Positions 1 to 6,328 of a DNA stretch of 7,780 nt are shown here, piece by piece. The notes beneath the pieces were generated by a model. That model had not been told where the DNA came from. It did no database searches and saw only the letters and a list, made by a program, of their open reading frames with translations. The first letter of the stretch is position 1, and every line of letters starts with the position of its first letter. The stretch is from DATDGX01 sp036521875 (GTDB lineage Bacteria > Desulfobacterota > Binatia > Binatales > Binataceae), in assembly GCA_036521875.1 (NCBI GenBank), contig DATDGX010000173.1:1-7780 (forward strand). Direction: 5' to 3'. The translations under genes were made by a program, and so were the position numbers.

Positions 1-1987
1 ACTCGCCGCGGCGCAGCTCGTCGCGCGCGCCGATGCGTGTGAGCACGCGGTCGACCAGGCCCATCTGCGCCTCGGTCGCGGGCACGAAGCTCCCCATCTG
101 CGCCATGATCGCGATCAACGCGACCTGCCGCAGATAGGTCGACTTGCCCGCCATGTTGGGCCCGGTGATGAGCAGCAGTTGCCGTGTGTCGGGATCGGCG
201 TCGAGATCGTTGGGCACGAACTCGCCCGGGCGCATCCCGGCCTCGAGCACTGGATGGCGCCCGTCGCGAATCCTGATGCGGAGTCCCGCGTTGATTCGCG
301 GGCGCACGTAGCCGCGCCGGCGCGCTACTTTCGCCATCGAGGCGAGTGCGTCGAATTCGCCCACCGCGCGCGCGGTCTCCAGGATGCGCGCGCTCATCGC
401 CTGCAGGTCGCGGAGCAATCGCGAGAAAAGTTGGAGCTCGAGTTCCTTGAGCCCCGACTCGGCGGACAGAATTTTGCGCTCCAGCTCCTTGAGGGCGGGC
501 GTGGTGAAGCGCTCGGCGCCAACCAGCGTTTGCTTGCGCTCGTAGTCGGACGGCACGCGCTCGAGGTGCGCCTTGGTGATTTCGATGTAATAGCCGAAGA
601 CCTGGTTGTAGCGAACTTTTAGCGAAGAAATTTTGACGCGCTCGCGCTCGCTCGACTCCAGTTTCGCGATCACTTCGCGTGCGCCGCTGGCAAGCGATCG
701 CAGTTCGTCAACCTGGTCGCTATAGCCGGCGCGTATGACATTACCGTCCCGAGCGTTCACCGGCGGCTCGTCGGACAGCGTCGCCGCGATGCGCGCGGCG
801 AGCTCGGGCTCGGGCGCCAGCGCCGAGCCGAGTTCGCGCAGCATCGCGCTGCGAAACGCGCCGAGCGCGTTGCGCAGCGCGCCGACCGCCGCCAGCGCCT
901 GGCTCAGGCGCAGACAATCGCGCGGCGATGCGCGCAGCGCGCCGAGGCGCCCAGCCAGCCGTTCGAGATCGCCGATGCGCTTGAGCGCATCGGCGATCTC
1001 GCCGCCGAGGTCGGCGTCGAACAGCTCCTCGACGGCGTCCTGGCGCGCCGTGATCGCGTCGCGCCCGAGCAGCGGGTACACGATCCAGTTGGCCAGCGTG
1101 CGCGCGCCGGTCGCGGTAATGGTCTCGTCGAGAATCGAGAGCAGCGAGCCCTTGCGCGCACCGTCGGACGACGTGACCAGCTCCAGATGGCGCCGGCTGG
1201 TCTCGTCGACCAGCATGTACTCGGCGGCGCGGTACATGCGTGGCGGCTCGAGATGCGCGAGGTCGTGGCCGAAGGTTTCCTCGAGGTAGACCAGGTTGAC
1301 ACCCGCGGCGATCGCGACCGCCGCATCAAGGCTCGAGGCCGCGGCGGCGAAGCGGCGCGCGAGCGCGTCGCGAGCGCGCTCGGGCGGGTAATGCTCCGGG
1401 TCGAGGGCGGTGAACGGCGCCTCCACATCTTTAAGTATCGCCTTAAGTTTCTCGTCCGGCGCGACCACGACCACTTCGCGCGGCTGAAGGCGCGCGATTT
1501 CCTCGCGCAACGTCGCCTCGCCCTGCACCAGCGTCGCGATGAATTCTCCCGTCGACACGTCGAGCGCCGCGAGCGCGTAGCCGCCCGTCGCTTCGTTCGC
1601 CACCACCGCGACGAGGTAGCTCTTCTCCGCCGCGGTCAGCACCATCTCCTCGCCGACCGTGCCGGGCGTGATCACGCGCACGATTTGCCGCGGCATCAGG
1701 CCCTTGGCCTTGCCGTCCGCCTGCCCCTGCTCGCAGATCGCGACCTTGTAGCCCGCGCGCAGCAGCTTTGCGATGTACGGATCGACCGCATGATACGGCA
1801 CTCCGCACAGCGGCACGCCGTCCTTGGAACGCGAGGTGAGCTGGATGTCGAGGACCCGCGCGCCCACCTCGGCGTCCTCGAAAAACATCTCGTAGAAATC
1901 GCCGAGGCGGAAAAACAGGAGCGCGTCGGGCACGCGCTGCTTGACGCTCAGGTACTGCGCGATAAGCGGTGTGTTCTTGACGACCAT
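1..1987 (-). CDS. mutS: DNA mismatch repair protein MutS (3' end beyond window)
   Basis: MutS binds base mismatches and small loops in new DNA and, with ATP, recruits MutL to start repair in the cytoplasm. The frame reads 662 residues before the window edge. The N-terminal mismatch-binding domain is clear: RLGDFYEMF at about 28-35 carries the Phe-X-Glu pair (F31, E33) that wedges into the mismatch and marks MutS1, not MutS2. Connector and lever/clamp regions follow, including VRYNQVFGYYIEIT. The ATPase Walker A is GPNMAGKST at 609-617 (K615). The last residues, TRIGARDELRRGE, are the usual run just before the STFM-type segment, so about 200 residues are missing. ATG at 1987 is the only good start after the in-frame stop at 2051-2053, and the usual TPxxxQYL opening follows at once. 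No clear Shine-Dalgarno is seen. The gene is divergent from the aldehyde dehydrogenase. No frameshift was noticed. Confidence 0.96.
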   Translation of the reverse strand, partial: MVVKNTPLIAQYLSVKQRVPDALLFFRLGDFYEMFFEDAEVGARVLDIQLTSRSKDGVPLCGVPYHAVDPYIAKLLRAGYKVAICEQGQADGKAKGLMPRQIVRVITPGTVGEEMVLTAAEKSYLVAVVANEATGGYALAALDVSTGEFIATLVQGEATLREEIARLQPREVVVVAPDEKLKAILKDVEAPFTALDPEHYPPERARDALARRFAAAASSLDAAVAIAAGVNLVYLEETFGHDLAHLEPPRMYRAAEYMLVDETSRRHLELVTSSDGARKGSLLSILDETITATGARTLANWIVYPLLGRDAITARQDAVEELFDADLGGEIADALKRIGDLERLAGRLGALRASPRDCLRLSQALAAVGALRNALGAFRSAMLRELGSALAPEPELAARIAATLSDEPPVNARDGNVIRAGYSDQVDELRSLASGAREVIAKLESSERERVKISSLKVRYNQVFGYYIEITKAHLERVPSDYERKQTLVGAERFTTPALKELERKILSAESGLKELELQLFSRLLRDLQAMSARILETARAVGEFDALASMAKVARRRGYVRPRINAGLRIRIRDGRHPVLEAGMRPGEFVPNDLDADPDTRQLLLITGPNMAGKSTYLRQVALIAIMAQMGSFVPATEAQMGLVDRVLTRIGARDELRRGE

Positions 1988-2041
1988 GAAGACGCGGTCG
2001 CCGACAGAATATCCGGCTGCCGAGGCAAAATCGAATTGCGC

Positions 2042-2083
2042 CGCTGGCAGTTAATTCTGCTTTGCGCCAGCGTTGCGATTAAC
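2042..2083. repeat. Two interleaved inverted repeats between mutS and the aldehyde dehydrogenase gene
   Basis: CGCTGGC at 2042-2048 is the reverse complement of GCCAGCG at 2066-2072. GTTAAT at 2050-2055 is the reverse complement of ATTAAC at 2078-2083. The arms alternate (1, 2, 1', 2') and are not nested. As DNA they could be overlapping protein-binding sites between the two divergent genes. As RNA they would have the topology of a pseudoknot. Seven- and six-base arms can occur by chance, so function is unproven. Confidence 0.3.
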
Positions 2084-2101
2084 TACCATATGTTCCATAA
2101 G
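2073..2101 (+). promoter_or_regulatory. Weak candidate sigma70 promoter for the aldehyde dehydrogenase gene
   Basis: TTGCGA at 2073-2078 (four of six matches to TTGACA) and CATAAG at 2096-2101 (four of six to TATAAT) are 17 bases apart. This is the most AT-rich part of the divergent interval. Transcription would start near 2108, leaving a leader of about 75 bases. Only the spacing and partial matches support it. Confidence 0.3.
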
Positions 2102-2129
2102 CAAATTGTCGAACCATTCGCCGTATCCA

Positions 2130-2153
2130 GTGCGCGAGCGAGTGCCCGCGCAC
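2130..2153 (+). other. Hairpin in the aldehyde dehydrogenase 5' leader
   Basis: GTGCGCG at 2130-2136 and CGCGCAC at 2147-2153 are perfect reverse complements around a 10-base loop. The hairpin ends 14 bases before the ribosome binding site AAGGAG at 2168-2173. It has no T tract, so it is not a terminator. It could stabilise the messenger or be a protein site. Confidence 0.35.
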
Positions 2154-2182
2154 CGCAACTCATCTTTAAGGAGACTTTCGTC

Positions 2183-3691
2183 ATGGCAACTCAACCTTCT
2201 TTCGAACGAGCATCAGCGGGCGCCAAATCCGCCGCCGGGCTCGCGTTCCTGAAGAGCCAACCCAAGAAACTCTTGATCGGCGGAAAATGGGTGGCGGCGA
2301 AATCCGGCAAGACTTTCGAAACCCTCAATCCGGCCAACGAGGAAGTGCTGGCTATGGTCGCCGAGGGCGACAAGGCCGACGTCGATGAGGCGGTCAAGGC
2401 GGCGCGCAAAGCCTACGAGGACTCCAGGTGGGCCAACATCAATCCGCATCAGCGCGCGCGGTTTCTCTTCAAGATCGCGGACTTGATTGAGAAGAACGCC
2501 GAGGAACTGGCCGAGCTCGAGACGCTCGACAACGGCAAGGCGATTTTCGAGTCCAAGAACATCGACATCCCCGGCGCCGCGGAGACCTTCCGCTACTACG
2601 CGGGATGGGCGAGCAAAATTTATGGCGAGACCAATCCCAGCGACCCCACGATGTTCAATTACACGCTGCGCGAGCCGGTCGGCGTGTGCGGGCAGATTAT
2701 ACCGTGGAATTTCCCGCTGCTGATGGCGTCGTGGAAGATTGCGCCGGCGCTGGCATGCGGCAACGTCGTGATCCTGAAGCCCGCGGAGCAAACGCCGCTC
2801 ACCGCGCTGCGCCTAGGCGAGCTCATCTGCGAGGCGGGGCTGCCCGACGGCGTGGTGAATATCATCACCGGCTTTGGGCCGACGGCCGGCGGCGCGCTCG
2901 CGGCGCATCCGGAGGTTGACAAGGTCGCGTTCACCGGCTCGACCGAGGTGGGCAAGGAGATCCTGAAGGCCTCGACCGGGAACTTGAAGCGCGTGTCGCT
3001 GGAGCTCGGCGGCAAGTCGCCGAACATCGTGTTTCCCGACGCCGACGTTAAATCGGCGGTGTTCGGCTCGATGCTCGGCATCTTCATGAACCAGGGCCAG
3101 GTGTGCTGCGCCGGTTCGCGCGTATTCGTGCAGGAGTCGATGTACGATCAGTTCACTGACGCGCTCTCGCAGATGGCGCAGGGACTCGCGGTCGGCAACG
3201 GGCTCGATCCCAACACGCGGATGGGTCCACTGGTTTCCCGGGAGCAGCACGATCGCGTGCTCGGCTACTTGAAGTCCGGCAAAGAGCAAGGCGCGAAGGC
3301 CAAGGTCGGCGGCGAGGCCGGCCCGCAGGAGAAAGGTTACTTCATCAAGCCGACGGTTTTCACTGGCGTGAACAACAACATGAAGATCGCGCGCGAAGAG
3401 ATCTTCGGACCGGTCGCCGCGGCGATTCCTTTCAAAGACGAGAACGACGCGCTGTTCCAGGGCAACGACACCACCTACGGTCTGGCTGCTGCGGTGTGGA
3501 CCAAGGATCTCAGCCGCGCGCATACCATCGCGCGCAAGCTCAAGGCCGGCACGGTCTGGATCAATTGCTACGGCTTGATCGATCCGATCTCGCCGTTCGG
3601 CGGCTACAAGCAGTCTGGATTCGGACGCGAGCTGGGCAAGTACGCGATCGATCTGTACACGCAGATCAAGTCCGTGTACGCGAAGCTGTAG
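2183..3691 (+). CDS. NAD(P)+-dependent aldehyde dehydrogenase (ALDH1/ALDH2-like)
   Basis: This 502-residue protein oxidises an aldehyde to its carboxylic acid with NAD(P)+. It is soluble, with no signal peptide. The length is normal for the family. Conserved parts in order are: PWNFP with catalytic Asn176; ILKPAEQTP with cofactor-binding Lys199; FTGSTEVG at 250-257 in the nucleotide-binding fold; ELGGKSPNIV with general base Glu274; GQVCCAGSR with nucleophile Cys308; EEIFGPV with Glu406, which contacts the nicotinamide ribose; and the C-terminal PFGGYKQSGFGRELG. ATG at 2183 is chosen because AAGGAG (2168-2173) lies nine bases upstream. An in-frame ATG at 2090 would add 31 residues but lacks such a site. 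The sequence resembles eukaryotic ALDH1/2 and bacterial homologues of broad substrate range, so the substrate cannot be told. The nearest plausible transcript end is the hairpin at 3836-3876. Confidence 0.95.
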   Translation: MATQPSFERASAGAKSAAGLAFLKSQPKKLLIGGKWVAAKSGKTFETLNPANEEVLAMVAEGDKADVDEAVKAARKAYEDSRWANINPHQRARFLFKIADLIEKNAEELAELETLDNGKAIFESKNIDIPGAAETFRYYAGWASKIYGETNPSDPTMFNYTLREPVGVCGQIIPWNFPLLMASWKIAPALACGNVVILKPAEQTPLTALRLGELICEAGLPDGVVNIITGFGPTAGGALAAHPEVDKVAFTGSTEVGKEILKASTGNLKRVSLELGGKSPNIVFPDADVKSAVFGSMLGIFMNQGQVCCAGSRVFVQESMYDQFTDALSQMAQGLAVGNGLDPNTRMGPLVSREQHDRVLGYLKSGKEQGAKAKVGGEAGPQEKGYFIKPTVFTGVNNNMKIAREEIFGPVAAAIPFKDENDALFQGNDTTYGLAAAVWTKDLSRAHTIARKLKAGTVWINCYGLIDPISPFGGYKQSGFGRELGKYAIDLYTQIKSVYAKL

Positions 3692-3725
3692 ACTCGAAGC
3701 GCAGGCGCGGATAGGTATTTGAGCA

Positions 3726-3809
3726 GTGATCAGAAGGAAAAATAACCGGGACAATAATCGCGACGCGAATCGGCGCTCACGCGCGTTCGCCTGCGTCCCG
3801 GAGCCGTGA
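3726..3809 (+). CDS. Asn/Asp-rich leader peptide of the aspS attenuator (27 codons)
   Basis: This short frame starts with GTG at 3726, four bases after an in-frame TGA at 3720-3722, and ends with TGA at 3807-3809. Residues 6-15 read NNRDNNRDAN: five Asn and two Asp codons in ten. The AspRS gene it precedes has only five Asn in 427 residues, all AAC, whereas four of the five leader Asn codons are AAT. The frame overlaps segments 1 and 2 of a three-way RNA switch (3746-3876), with the Asn run over segment 1 and the stop just after segment 2, as in trp, his and pheST leaders. The inferred role is to sense charged tRNA-Asn and tRNA-Asp by ribosome position; the peptide itself need do nothing. The ribosome binding site is weak (AGG at 3713-3715, ten bases upstream), which is the main doubt about the start. 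Confidence 0.7.
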   Translation: MIRRKNNRDNNRDANRRSRAFACVPEP

Positions 3810-3876
3810 AGCGCGAAAATAAAATCCGGGCGTCCGAGAGGGCCGCAGGCGAAAAACCTGCGGCCCTTTCTCTTTT
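3746..3876 (+). promoter_or_regulatory. Transcription attenuator controlling aspS (three mutually exclusive RNA pairings)
   Basis: Pairing 1:2 (anti-antiterminator): CCGGGAC 3746-3752 with GTCCCGG 3795-3801, GCGAA 3765-3769 with TTCGC 3786-3790, and GCGC 3773-3776 with GCGC 3781-3784 around a four-base loop. Pairing 2:3 (antiterminator): TTCGCCTGCG 3786-3795 with CGCAGGCGAA 3844-3853, ten perfect pairs, helped by CCCGGA 3797-3802 with TCCGGG 3825-3830. Pairing 3:4 (terminator): 3836-3849 with 3857-3870, then a T-rich tail. Segment 2 cannot pair with 1 and 3 together, nor segment 3 with 2 and 4. A ribosome stalled at the Asn/Asp codons (3741-3770) would mask segment 1 and favour 2:3, so transcription continues. 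A ribosome reaching the stop at 3807 would cover segment 2 and favour the terminator. No T-box sequence is present. No strong promoter was found just upstream; transcription may begin inside the end of the aldehyde dehydrogenase gene or read through from it. Confidence 0.72.
3836..3876 (+). terminator. Rho-independent terminator (attenuator 3:4 stem)
   Basis: The core AGGGCCGCAGG at 3839-3849 and CCTGCGGCCCT at 3857-3867 are perfect reverse complements around a seven-base loop. One G-T and two further pairs extend the stem to 14 pairs. The tail TTTCTCTTTT at 3867-3876 is T-rich on the plus strand only, so the direction is plus. It would end the aldehyde dehydrogenase transcript and, under the attenuation model, stop transcription before aspS. 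Confidence 0.88.
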
Positions 3877-3916
3877 CCCGCATTCGCGCGCGGAAGCCCG
3901 GGAGCGAGGAGACATC

Positions 3917-5200
3917 ATGCGCACCATGATCGCAGACCTTGACCCGTCGCAATCAGGAAGCGCCCTGATCCGCGGATGGATTCGCCGAATCCGCGAGACC
4001 AAGTCGACCACTTTCATCGTGCTAGGCGACTGTTCTGGTACCATACAAATTGTCGCAGAGCCGTCGATGACCAGGGCTCTGCCGCTCCGCGCCGAGTCGG
4101 CGGTCGCGGTAACTGGACGGCTGCGCAAAGAGGCACGCGCGCCCGGCGGCGTGGAAGTCGATTGCGACGCGATCGAGGTGCTGGGCGCTGCGCGGGACAC
4201 GCTGCCGTTCACGTCGGTCTCGCGGCTCGAGCAGATTTCGCCGGAGCTCGCGATCAACTATCGTCCGCTCGCCCTGCGAACCGAGCGCGGCGGCGCGACT
4301 TTTCGCGTCACGGCGGCGCTCGCCGAAGAATTCCGCTCCGCACTGCGGCGTCGCAGGTTCACGGAAATCTTCACGCCCAAAATAGTGGCGAGTGCGACCG
4401 AAGGCGGCAGCAACCTGTTCGAAATCCGCTACTTCGATCGCGCCGCGTATCTCGCGCAGAGCCCGCAGTTCTACAAGGAGCACGGAGTCGCGGGCCTCGA
4501 GCGCGTCTTCGAGACCGGTCACGTTTATCGCGCCGAGCCGCACGCGTCCTCGCGCCATCTCTGCGAATACTATTCGCTCGACCTGGAGATGGGATTCATC
4601 GACGGCCTACGCGATGTAATCGAGTTGGAGCGCGAGGTGCTGAGCGAGATGTTCGCGAACCTTCGCGATCGCTTCCGCGAGTCACTCAAATCCTTCGATA
4701 CTTACTTCCCGTCGCTCGAGCGCGCGCCGGTCTGGGAGTTTGGCGAATGCCTCGATCGCTTGCGGCGCGGACACGGACGCGAGGATTTGGTGGACGACCT
4801 GGATCCGCTCGCCGAGCGCCAACTATGCGAGCTGGCCGAGCAGGAGGCCGGCGTGTCCGCCGTGTTCGTGATCGGATTTCCGATGAGCAGCCGCCCCTTC
4901 TACACCCATCCTGCCGGCGACGGAGTGCACGCCGCGGGATTCGATCTGCTGCTGCGCGGACTGGAAGTGACGACCGGAGGGCAGCGGCTTCACCGCCGCG
5001 CGGACCTGGAAACCGCGTTGCGAGCGCGCGCGATTGACCCGGCGCAATTCGAAACTCACCTGAGGATGTTCGAGCTCGGGATGCCGCCGCATGGTGGGCT
5101 GGCGATCGGCCTCGAGCGTCTCACCTGCCAGGTGCTCGGGCTCAAGAACGTCCGCGAGGCGACGATGTATCCGCGCGATCTCAACCGTCTCGAACCCTAG
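3917..5200 (+). CDS. aspS: Archaeal-type aspartyl-tRNA synthetase, probably non-discriminating (AspRS2)
   Basis: This class IIb aminoacyl-tRNA synthetase attaches Asp to tRNA-Asp and, if non-discriminating, also to tRNA-Asn, where the amidotransferase GatCAB then makes Asn-tRNA-Asn. It has 427 residues: an N-terminal OB-fold anticodon domain (about 1-95), then the catalytic core. Motif 1 is near FTEIFTPKI (148-156). Motif 2 includes VYRAEPHASSRHL with Arg205 and Glu207. Motif 3 is GLAIGLERL with Arg401. QSPQFYKE (181-188) and TTGGQRLHR (352-360) fit AspRS, not AsnRS. The bacterial GAD insertion (usual length about 590) is absent. From remembered alignments, the two anticodon positions that separate discriminating from relaxed enzymes are Arg23 (usually Trp or His) and Pro76 (Pro in Deinococcus AspRS2). 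ATG at 3917 follows GAGGAG (3906-3911) by five bases. GTG at 3806 would extend the protein through the terminator and is unlikely. Transcription is probably controlled by the attenuator upstream. Confidence 0.93.
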   Translation: MRTMIADLDPSQSGSALIRGWIRRIRETKSTTFIVLGDCSGTIQIVAEPSMTRALPLRAESAVAVTGRLRKEARAPGGVEVDCDAIEVLGAARDTLPFTSVSRLEQISPELAINYRPLALRTERGGATFRVTAALAEEFRSALRRRRFTEIFTPKIVASATEGGSNLFEIRYFDRAAYLAQSPQFYKEHGVAGLERVFETGHVYRAEPHASSRHLCEYYSLDLEMGFIDGLRDVIELEREVLSEMFANLRDRFRESLKSFDTYFPSLERAPVWEFGECLDRLRRGHGREDLVDDLDPLAERQLCELAEQEAGVSAVFVIGFPMSSRPFYTHPAGDGVHAAGFDLLLRGLEVTTGGQRLHRRADLETALRARAIDPAQFETHLRMFELGMPPHGGLAIGLERLTCQVLGLKNVREATMYPRDLNRLEP

Positions 5201-5250
5201 GAAAATCCGACGCGACTTTATTTGGCAGAAACTGGACACTTGCATATCGG

Positions 5251-5859
5251 CTAGGACGAATATTTCTGGTGCAAACTCGAGAGAGGCTCCAGATTGCCAC
5301 CATCAGCAGCCTTAACGGCTTCAATATATTGCGTTCGAATAACACCTTCGCTGCCGATCGCCTTGTCGGGCCAATCAACAAGAGCGGTCTTGTGTTGCTT
5401 CAGCCAGATGTTCGCGAGCAGTCGTGCCCAGCGTCCGTTGCCATTGTTAAACGGGTGGATCTGCACAGCGCGATGGTGCAGACGGACGCCCTGTTCGAAT
5501 ATTGAGCAGCTTGCGAACTGCAACCAGGCGGCAAGATCGTCAAAGAGGTCCTTGAGGCTCGGGTCGATTTGGCAGACATGAAACCCGATACTCAGTTCAC
5601 TGTCGCGGCGCTTTCCGGCCCACTTCCATACATCAAAAAACATCTCCCTGTGGAGTTTGTAGCTCCATTCGAGCGTGAACGGTGCTTTCCTTTTCGAAGG
5701 GGCGCTAGCCAAATATTTCGTTATGGCCCGGCTGATGTTTTTGGCTTCAGCGATGTCAAGCTGCCGTTTGGTGCGAATGTGCTTTAGTCTTAGTCCCGAG
5801 GCATCGAACGGTGTGCCGCTATCGGGTTCACCGATCGCGTCGCTCTTCAGTCGGCCCAC
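5251..5859 (-). CDS. Fic-domain protein, mobile mystery protein B-like
   Basis: The 202-residue protein carries the Fic motif HPFNNGNGRWAR at 135-146, with catalytic His135 and phosphate-binding Asn141, Gly142 and Arg143. Fic enzymes usually transfer AMP or another nucleotide part to protein hydroxyl groups. The acidic metal-binding residue of the classical motif is Asn139 here, as remembered for the mobile mystery B family (HPFPNGNGR), so the chemistry may differ from AMPylation. FFDVWKWAGKRR (74-85) and the opening GTPFDASGLRL also fit that family. The GTG start at 5859 overlaps the end of the upstream helix-turn-helix gene by 13 bases, which suggests translational coupling; no separate ribosome binding site is seen. 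The gene converges on aspS, with only 50 bases between the stops and no terminator hairpin there. It is plainly less GC-rich than its neighbours, a sign of transfer. The target is unknown. Confidence 0.88.
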   Translation of the reverse strand: MGRLKSDAIGEPDSGTPFDASGLRLKHIRTKRQLDIAEAKNISRAITKYLASAPSKRKAPFTLEWSYKLHREMFFDVWKWAGKRRDSELSIGFHVCQIDPSLKDLFDDLAAWLQFASCSIFEQGVRLHHRAVQIHPFNNGNGRWARLLANIWLKQHKTALVDWPDKAIGSEGVIRTQYIEAVKAADGGNLEPLSSLHQKYSS

Positions 5860-6263
5860 AGTTGGCGCGCCGACCCGCTCAGCAATCTATCGGCGATCTC
5901 ATCTTCGATGTCGCGCAGGTCCTTCTTAGGAATGGCCTGCGATTCCAGGGCGGACGTTCCCTGAACCATCGCCGCCAGGCGGGCGGCCTTCTTTGCTGCC
6001 TCTCTCTTGCGGACCAGGTGCGCAGTTCCGGCCTCTTTGGGGCGCAGTTCAACGTTCAACGCGTCCGCGATCTGAAGCACTGTATCAAGGTTCGCTTTCG
6101 GCTCCCGCAATGAGAGCACCCGTTGAACGGTTCGCACGCCGAGACCTGAGCGTTCAGCGACTGTCTGCAGGCTCATATGGAGTGCCCGGCGCCTGCTCGC
6201 AAGGCTGCTGAGAAGACGCGCAGCACTGTTGTGTACTGCCGCGTTCACTTTTGTATTTCTCAT
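5847..6263 (-). CDS. Xre-type helix-turn-helix regulator, mobile mystery protein A-like
   Basis: The 138-residue protein has a helix-turn-helix at about 31-73 (SLQTVAERSGLGVRTVQRVL, then LDTVLQIADALNVEL), the usual Cro/CI/Xre layout. The C-terminal half is charged and helical, with TSALESQA and the ending ARQLWAD, which match remembered features of mobile mystery protein A. In the TIGRFAM descriptions this family always sits beside a Fic-domain partner, as here. By position it could be an antitoxin, an autorepressor, or both. It lacks a clear (S/T)xxxE(G/N) Fic-inhibition motif, so direct inhibition in the manner of VbhA is not supported. ATG at 6263 is chosen because a good promoter lies directly before it. 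No Shine-Dalgarno can be seen, and the transcript may be nearly leaderless. The regulator leads the two-gene operon. Confidence 0.86.
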   Translation of the reverse strand: MRNTKVNAAVHNSAARLLSSLASRRRALHMSLQTVAERSGLGVRTVQRVLSLREPKANLDTVLQIADALNVELRPKEAGTAHLVRKREAAKKAARLAAMVQGTSALESQAIPKKDLRDIEDEIADRLLSGSARQLWAD

Positions 6264-6272
6264 AACGTTGAA

Positions 6273-6301
6273 AACATAGCTATCTGTGACGTGTTTGTCA
6301 A
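6273..6301 (-). promoter_or_regulatory. Sigma70-type promoter of the HTH-Fic operon
   Basis: On the minus strand, TTGACA (6296-6301, perfect) and TATGTT (6273-6278, four of six) are separated by 17 bases. The predicted start of transcription is near 6266, only about three bases before the ATG, so the messenger would be almost leaderless. Confidence 0.65.
6276..6300. promoter_or_regulatory. Candidate operator palindromes within the HTH-Fic promoter
   Basis: ATAGCTAT at 6276-6283 is a perfect eight-base palindrome that overlaps the -10 box. TGAC at 6287-6290 and GTCA at 6297-6300 form a second inverted repeat over the -35 box. Both positions would block RNA polymerase, which suits autorepression by the helix-turn-helix protein. 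The arms are short, so this is only a suggestion. Confidence 0.3.
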
Positions 6302-6306
6302 TATAT

Positions 6307-6328
6307 ATTACGCCATTTTTGGCGTTAT
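6307..6328. repeat. Imperfect inverted repeat upstream of the HTH-Fic promoter
   Basis: ATTACGCC (6307-6314) and GGCGTTAT (6321-6328) form an eight-base inverted repeat with one mismatch around a six-base loop. It lies in a markedly AT-rich patch just behind the -35 box. It may be a regulator site or a hairpin. The rest of 6329-6500 holds no supported gene. Confidence 0.3.

Noticed and set aside
2090..2182. Aldehyde dehydrogenase starting at the in-frame ATG at 2090
   Set aside because: The 31 extra residues do not resemble the family, and the clear AAGGAG serves ATG 2183.
3692..3916. T-box riboswitch before the AspRS gene
   Set aside because: A tRNA-sensing T-box would be expected before a synthetase in some phyla, but the conserved T-box antiterminator sequence is missing. 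The Asn-rich leader frame explains the terminator better.
3806..3916. N-terminal extension of AspRS from GTG at 3806
   Set aside because: The extension would be coded by the terminator hairpin and has no ribosome binding site. ATG at 3917 has one and gives the family's normal length and opening.
2813..3952. Long minus-strand frame opposite the aldehyde dehydrogenase
   Set aside because: It is a GC-rich shadow frame with low-complexity Arg/Ala/Leu composition, no motif, and a full overlap with a well-supported gene.
3917..5200. Asparaginyl-tRNA synthetase
   Set aside because: QSPQFYKE and TTGGQRLHR fit AspRS; AsnRS usually has QSGQ/QSWQ and a GGSQRE-type segment.
5434..5463. Fic protein inactivated by loss of the acidic residue in HPFx(D/E)GNGR
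   Set aside because: Asn at this place is, as remembered, typical of the mobile mystery B family, so it is a family trait and not damage.
5847..6263. Fic-inhibiting motif (S/T)xxxE(G/N) in the helix-turn-helix protein
   Set aside because: The nearest match, TSALES at 103-108, lacks the final G or N and belongs to a region conserved for another reason.
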